Below, in pieces: positions 5,342 to 8,817 of a stretch of 8,817 nt of DNA. Each line of letters begins with the position of its first letter. Within the stretch, counting starts at the first letter, position 1. The stretch comes from Bacteroidaceae bacterium (GTDB lineage: Bacteria > Bacteroidota > Bacteroidia > Bacteroidales > Bacteroidaceae): contig CAAFRW010000243.1 of the NCBI GenBank assembly GCA_900765575.1, forward strand, positions 1-8,817, written 5' to 3'. The notes beneath the pieces were generated by a model. It was not told where the DNA came from and searched no databases. It saw only the letters and a list, made by a program, of their open reading frames with translations. The translations under genes and the position numbers were made by a program.

Positions 5342-6358
5342 TTAAAACTTCACAAGAATACGGAAGACTTTTCCCGGAGCCGCAGCCCATTCCTGCATGG
5401 CATTCAATGCGTTTTCCGGTTCTACTATCTTGCTTATTAATTCATCCACCGGACATGTTCCTTTGTTTATGTAACGGATTACTGCTCTGAAATCAGCCGG
5501 CAAGGCATTGCGCGAACCTCTGATATCCATCTCTTTTTGAACAAAGAGTTTGGTTTGGAATGAAATCTCGGTCTTGGCATAGCCAATGCATACCACTCTG
5601 CCTGTAAAAGCAACCTCGTTTACAGCGGTTACATAGGTAACAGGACTACCCACAGCTTCAATGACTACATCCGGACCTAATCCTTCCGTAAATTCAAGTA
5701 AACGGGCATGCACATCTTCTGTCTTGGAATTAATGGTATAAGTGGCTCCCACTCTTTTTGCCAAAGCTAATTTCTCATCATCCAAATCCATAGCTATTAC
5801 CGTAGCTCCGCGCAAAGCGGCTCTAACGATAGCGCCCATTCCAATCATTCCGCAGCCGATAACTAAAACCGTATCGATATCGGTTACCATTGCACGGGAT
5901 ACGGCATGGAAACCTACACTCATCGGTTCTATTAAAGCACAGTCGCGAGGAGAAATATTGGCTGCCGGAATCACTTTTTGCCAAGGTAAAGCCAAGTATT
6001 CACACATGGAACCGTTGCGTTGCACACCAAAGGTTTCATTGTGTTCGCAGGCATTTACACGGCCGTTGCGACAAGACGCGCAGTTTCCGCAATTGGTATA
6101 AGGATTCAGCGTCACACTCATGCCTTTCGTAAAGCCTTCCGGAACGTTCTCTCCTATTTCTTCAATAACGGCTCCTACTTCGTGTCCCGGGATGATAGGC
6201 AGCTTAACCATCGGGTTTTTGCCTAAAAAGGTATTCAAATCGGAACCGCAGAAACCTACATATTTTATCTTTAACAATATTTCGCCGCTTTTTAATACGG
6301 GCTTTTCTACCTCTACCACTCTCATTTCGGAGGGAGCTGTAATTTGAATTGCTTTCAT
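5342..6358 (-). CDS. Zinc-dependent NAD-type sugar dehydrogenase (MDR family), probable L-galactonate 5-dehydrogenase
   Basis: A 338-aa cytoplasmic medium-chain dehydrogenase. Catalytic zinc residues: C37 in GFCGSD, H59-E60 in PGHE and E144 in IEPMSVG. Structural zinc: C90, C93, C96 and C104. The Rossmann motif is VIGCGMIGMG (165-174), and D191 at the end of the second strand favours NAD+ over NADP+. The family includes sorbitol and threonine dehydrogenases and E. coli LgoD (YjjN), which oxidises L-galactonate to D-tagaturonate. The last step of this operon fits that reaction, but substrate is inferred. The start at 6358-6356 (MKAIQITAP) is chosen as the family N-terminus. The open frame continues back to 6460 inside the upstream gene, adding 34 unlikely residues. 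It follows the amidohydrolase gene by 34 bp, a spacer containing the palindrome GTATTAATAC, with no Shine-Dalgarno. Confidence 0.9.
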   Translation of the reverse strand: MKAIQITAPSEMRVVEVEKPVLKSGEILLKIKYVGFCGSDLNTFLGKNPMVKLPIIPGHEVGAVIEEIGENVPEGFTKGMSVTLNPYTNCGNCASCRNGRVNACEHNETFGVQRNGSMCEYLALPWQKVIPAANISPRDCALIEPMSVGFHAVSRAMVTDIDTVLVIGCGMIGMGAIVRAALRGATVIAMDLDDEKLALAKRVGATYTINSKTEDVHARLLEFTEGLGPDVVIEAVGSPVTYVTAVNEVAFTGRVVCIGYAKTEISFQTKLFVQKEMDIRGSRNALPADFRAVIRYINKGTCPVDELISKIVEPENALNAMQEWAAAPGKVFRILVKF

Positions 6359-6392
6359 GATTTTGAACGTATTAATACTATATTTTCTTTTT

Positions 6393-7316
6393 CTATTCTG
6401 ACATATTTTTAATGTATGGCAAATCCACCAAATGCTTGAAGCCATAGAACCGTTCTGCATTTTTACCCAGAAACAGAGCTTTCTCTTCCTCTGTCAATTC
6501 AGTCGATTTGCATACAAAGTCGTACGACATCTTGTAGGTAATGGCGGTAATGGTACGCGGATAGTCCGAGCCCCACATCAGTTTCTCCATACCGGCTATA
6601 TCGGCCGCTTCCTTAATGGCTTTTATAGCACCTTTAAACGGATAAAACTCGCTGTTAAACAGCCAGGTAATACCACCTGATTCAATCATTACATGAGGAT
6701 TCCGCGCCAGCTTTATCTGCTCTTGCCATCCGGGAGTGGTAACCATTCCAAAGTGTCCGATAGCGATGCGCAAAGAGGGACATTCGGCTATTACTTCTTT
6801 CATCTCGCCTACCTGCAATTCTCCGTCGGCCATATCGATAGAGAGCATCACGCCCTTTTCTTCCATCCATTTAAACATTTCCATCATTTCCGGAGCGGTT
6901 AAATAGACTCTGCCTTCAGGGAGGAGCAAACGGTGGGCAGGTATTTTAATGGCTTTGAACCCTTTTTCTATTAATTGCTTGGCCTGTGCAAGGTAACCGG
7001 GCTGTCTGAATTCACACATTCCGCATACAAAGAACCGGTCGGGATAGGTTTGTTGCACCTCCCAAAGGTAATCATTCTGTATTCCGTCAATGAATTCTTG
7101 CGTCACTACCGCCGCCGAAACCTGTGCGTAATCCATATTCGAAAGGAATACTTCCGCACTGTTTCTGCCGTCAATCATAAACGGAGGAACCATCTGACGG
7201 ATTTCTCCCATGAATTCAGAGCGTCCGTTCTCCAGCGTCTTGATAGGCAGTCCGTTTACAACCGTGTCCTGTTTGAGCCAAAGATGCGAATGGGCATCAA
7301 TGATATGATAATCCAT
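6393..7316 (-). CDS. Amidohydrolase-2 family hydrolase, probable sugar-lactone lactonase
   Basis: A 307-aa TIM-barrel metal-dependent hydrolase (amidohydrolase 2, PF04909-like). Visible metal and catalytic motifs: DAHSHLW with H9-x-H11, IGHFG with H188, and WGSDYP with D251, plus family marks YPDRFF (91-96) and GKNAERFYGF at the C-terminus (284-293). No signal peptide, so cytoplasmic. The superfamily includes L-fucono- and L-rhamnono-lactonases, decarboxylases and aryl-lactone hydrolases. Lying between an aldose 1-dehydrogenase and an aldonate dehydrogenase, it is most simply the lactonase opening the aldonolactone, here probably L-galactonolactone to L-galactonate. That role comes from context, not from substrate residues. 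The ATG at 7316 is 13 bp after the stop of the aldo-keto reductase gene, with no Shine-Dalgarno. Confidence 0.86.
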   Translation of the reverse strand: MDYHIIDAHSHLWLKQDTVVNGLPIKTLENGRSEFMGEIRQMVPPFMIDGRNSAEVFLSNMDYAQVSAAVVTQEFIDGIQNDYLWEVQQTYPDRFFVCGMCEFRQPGYLAQAKQLIEKGFKAIKIPAHRLLLPEGRVYLTAPEMMEMFKWMEEKGVMLSIDMADGELQVGEMKEVIAECPSLRIAIGHFGMVTTPGWQEQIKLARNPHVMIESGGITWLFNSEFYPFKGAIKAIKEAADIAGMEKLMWGSDYPRTITAITYKMSYDFVCKSTELTEEEKALFLGKNAERFYGFKHLVDLPYIKNMSE

Positions 7317-7329
7317 AAGGTTTTTATCT

Positions 7330-8274
7330 TTAAGAATTAGCCCAGCTTACCCGTTTTTGGTCACCGATAATCTCTTGTACCTCTTTCACCAAATCCCAAT
7401 CGATAGGAGCTTCAGCATATTCAATGTTCTTTATAACATTATCGGGGTTGGCCGAACTGAATAAAGTAGTAGCAATACGCGGGTTGCTTACTGAAAACTG
7501 AATGGCCAATTTTTCGATAGGATATCCTTTCGATTCGCAATGAGCTACCGCTCTCTGGCAAGCTTCTACCAATGGTTTCGGAGCCGGATGCCATTCGGGC
7601 ACTCCACGTTTGGAAAGCAATCCCATAGACAACGGAGACGCATTGATAACCCCTATTCCTTTCGATTCTAACAGGTCTAAATAATCGGCCAGTTTATCGT
7701 CATTCAGACAGTAGTGACAGAAATTCAGCACACTCTCAACAGTGCCTTCGGGAACCCGGTTTACTACCCATTCTATATTTTCGAGCTGGAGGTCGGTTAT
7801 ACCGACATGTTTTACAACTCCCTCGTCGCGAAGTTCGCATAGAGCCGGCAACGTTTCATTGACAATCATATCCAAGCTATAAAAGCGGTCGGCAAACTCA
7901 ATATCGTGCACATTTATCAAATCGATGTAATCGATATGCAAGCGTTCCATACTTTCGTAGACACTCTCTTTTACACGCTTTGCGGAATAGTCCCAAGTGT
8001 TAACGCCATCTTTGCCGTAACGTCCCACTTTGGTAGAAAGATAATATTTCTCGCGGGGTACCTGAAGCAAGGCTTTTCCCAAGACTGTTTCAGCTTTATA
8101 GTGTCCGTAATAAGGAGAAACATCTATGAAATTCATTCCGTGGTCTACCGCTGCATACACAGCCTGCAAAGCTTGCTCTTCGTTGATATTGCGAAATACT
8201 CCTCCTAACGAAGAGGCACCGAAACTCAGATTCGATACTTTCATTCCGGTTTTACCGATTTCATTGTATTGCAT
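7330..8274 (-). CDS. Aldo-keto reductase, probable L-galactose 1-dehydrogenase
   Basis: A 314-aa cytoplasmic AKR. The catalytic tetrad is D51 and Y56 in NFIDVSPYYG, K82 in STKVGRY, and H123 in NVHDIEF. The protein resembles plant L-galactose dehydrogenase along its whole length, from recall: LGKALLQVPREKYY, DYIDLINVHDIEF, VNETLPAL, VPEGTVESVLNFCHYCLND, SKGIGVINASPLSMGLL, GVPEWHPAP, AVAHCESKG and KLAIQFS all have close plant counterparts. The expected reaction is NAD(P)+ oxidation of L-galactose at C1 to the lactone. L-fucose (6-deoxy-L-galactose) or other D-threo-aldoses are alternative substrates. It is the first gene of the three-gene operon, starting at ATG 8274-8272 with no Shine-Dalgarno, about 43 bp downstream of a -7 element. 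Confidence 0.9.
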   Translation of the reverse strand: MQYNEIGKTGMKVSNLSFGASSLGGVFRNINEEQALQAVYAAVDHGMNFIDVSPYYGHYKAETVLGKALLQVPREKYYLSTKVGRYGKDGVNTWDYSAKRVKESVYESMERLHIDYIDLINVHDIEFADRFYSLDMIVNETLPALCELRDEGVVKHVGITDLQLENIEWVVNRVPEGTVESVLNFCHYCLNDDKLADYLDLLESKGIGVINASPLSMGLLSKRGVPEWHPAPKPLVEACQRAVAHCESKGYPIEKLAIQFSVSNPRIATTLFSSANPDNVIKNIEYAEAPIDWDLVKEVQEIIGDQKRVSWANS

Positions 8275-8316
8275 AAGATTTTTTGTTTGTTTTAAGGTAT
8301 AATAGTTTCTTTGCTA

Positions 8317-8324
8317 CAAAAGTA
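8317..8324 (-). promoter_or_regulatory. -7 element of the sugar-oxidation operon
   Basis: The minus strand reads TACTTTTG, matching TAnnTTTG, with a predicted transcript start near 8311 and a leader of about 37 bases before the ATG at 8274. No TTTG is present at the -33 position (about 8343-8347), so activator dependence is possible. Confidence 0.5.
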
Positions 8325-8360
8325 CTCAATTATTCAACATCTTGGTGCGGTTAAGGTCAT

Positions 8361-8512
8361 AAAATATAAAAAAATGCAGGCAGGAAGGATGACTTGTATT
8401 GAAAGTAAAAAAGAAACGGAAGTAAGAAGAAAAGTAGTAGAGTAACAAGTGAGAAGGGTGAAAGAAAAATGAATTGAAGATGGAAGAGATTCCGAATAAA
8501 AAACGAGTTTAC
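8361..8512. other. Purine-rich non-coding tract
   Basis: The plus strand here is strongly A/G-biased (runs such as AAAAAAGAAACGGAAG and GAGAAGGGTGAAAG). It lies between the operon promoter and the palindrome cluster. Open frames are short (23 and 21 codons on the plus strand) and have no family resemblance. The minus-strand frame from 8582 to 8334 (82 codons) is read through this low-complexity DNA and the palindromes, and I do not regard it as a gene. Confidence 0.4.
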
Positions 8513-8817
8513 TACCGAGGAAATTACCGAGGAATTCCTCGATAAAATAGTCCGAGGAAAACGCCGAGGAATTCCTCGGCATCAGTTCGACTTAAAGATG
8601 TTGCCCAAAAGTAGATTACTAATTTAAGAGTATGGAATAAATCACCGAGTATTTACTTGATAATAAGCATATTAGGTGAAGCATCTACACTATTAGCGAG
8701 CATTTGCTCGATAAAGTATCTCCGAGGAATTCCTCGATATTGTTGTTACATTGAACTAAATCGCTGTTAAACAGTGTATTGCTAATTCAAATCCACCGAG
8801 TAAATCACCGAGTAAGT
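8504..8817. repeat. Cluster of short palindromes with compensating arm changes
   Basis: The motif (A/T/G)CCGAG recurs at 8514, 8526, 8551, 8563, 8644, 8721, 8795 and 8807. Five copies form palindromes: CGAGGAATTCCTCG at 8528-8541, 8565-8578 (extended to 18 bp at 8563-8580) and 8723-8736; CGAGTATTTACTTG at 8646-8659; and CGAGCATTTGCTCG at 8697-8710. The fifth arm position changes as G-C, T-A or C-G pairs, and the one arm mismatch is a G-T wobble, so pairing is kept while sequence drifts. Several copies are followed by GATA plus an A-rich stretch. Paired half-sites (ACCGAGKAAATYACCGAG) occur at 8514-8531 and 8795-8812. Spacing is irregular, so it is not a CRISPR. The cluster reaches the window edge. 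Function unknown. Confidence 0.7.

Noticed and set aside
5236..5490. 84-codon plus-strand frame across the hairpin and the 3' end of the dehydrogenase gene
   Set aside because: It starts inside the terminator stem and is antisense to a solid gene, so it is a shadow frame.
6020..6347. Several 68-119 codon plus-strand frames antisense to the dehydrogenase
   Set aside because: All are shadows of the minus-strand coding sequence, with no homology-like motifs.
6359..6460. Extended N-terminus for the zinc dehydrogenase
   Set aside because: The extra 34 residues overlap the upstream gene and do not resemble the MDR family N-terminus. The start at 6358 does.
8480..8545. 21-codon plus-strand frame beginning MEEIPNKK and containing RGNYRGIPR
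   Set aside because: The repeated RG..R pattern comes directly from the CCGAGG palindrome units. It is short, and no start signal is seen.
8334..8582. 82-codon minus-strand frame starting inside a palindrome
   Set aside because: It is a translation of the purine-rich tract and palindromes, low in complexity, with no family resemblance, and it covers the likely upstream promoter area of the sugar operon.
8504..8817. CRISPR-like array
   Set aside because: Repeats are only about 14-18 bp, spacers are irregular (palindrome centres 26 to 81 bp apart), sequence varies between copies and no cas gene is near.

Overview
The window looks like a stretch of a Bacteroidales chromosome (Bacteroides or Parabacteroides type). 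The reasons are AT-rich intergenic DNA, start regions mostly without Shine-Dalgarno sequences, several copies of the Bacteroidetes -7 promoter element (TAnnTTTG), a Sec/SPase-I glycoside hydrolase with DUF5060/DUF5605-type architecture, a DUF4286-ruvC pair, and a DPS-like ferritin. No tRNA, rRNA, CRISPR array or insertion sequence was found.

Left part (1-2269): the first 18 codons of a divergent lipoprotein gene run off the left edge. A divergent intergenic region follows, with three exact copies of GACATTTTC. Next comes a secreted retaining-type (clan GH-A-like) glycoside hydrolase of 535 aa. About 385 bp of non-coding DNA then carries a 12-bp inverted repeat, a strong terminator with a 16-bp perfect stem, and a second hairpin placed to end the opposing operon.

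Middle (2270-4980): a minus-strand operon encodes DUF4286 protein, RuvC (Holliday junction resolvase) and UxuA (mannonate dehydratase). Its genes are tightly packed, with a GTGA overlap and two strong Shine-Dalgarno sequences. A divergent gene encodes a DPS-like ferritin. The region between them has a good minus-strand promoter.

Right part (5342-8274): a three-gene minus-strand operon encodes an aldo-keto reductase closely resembling plant L-galactose 1-dehydrogenase, an amidohydrolase-2 family hydrolase (probable sugar lactonase), and a zinc-dependent NAD-type medium-chain dehydrogenase. Read in order, these suggest L-galactose to L-galactonolactone to L-galactonate to D-tagaturonate, an oxidative non-phosphorylating route into hexuronate metabolism. 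UxuA in the neighbouring operon produces 2-keto-3-deoxygluconate, the same endpoint expected after tagaturonate reduction and altronate dehydration. The reductase and dehydratase for those last steps are not in the window. The substrate assignment is inference from families and order.

Right edge (8275-8817): there is no convincing gene. It holds the operon promoter, a purine-rich tract, and a cluster of short palindromes (CGAG-NA-WT-TN-CTYG) whose arms change in a compensating way. The cluster appears to continue beyond the window and is the most unexplained structure here.
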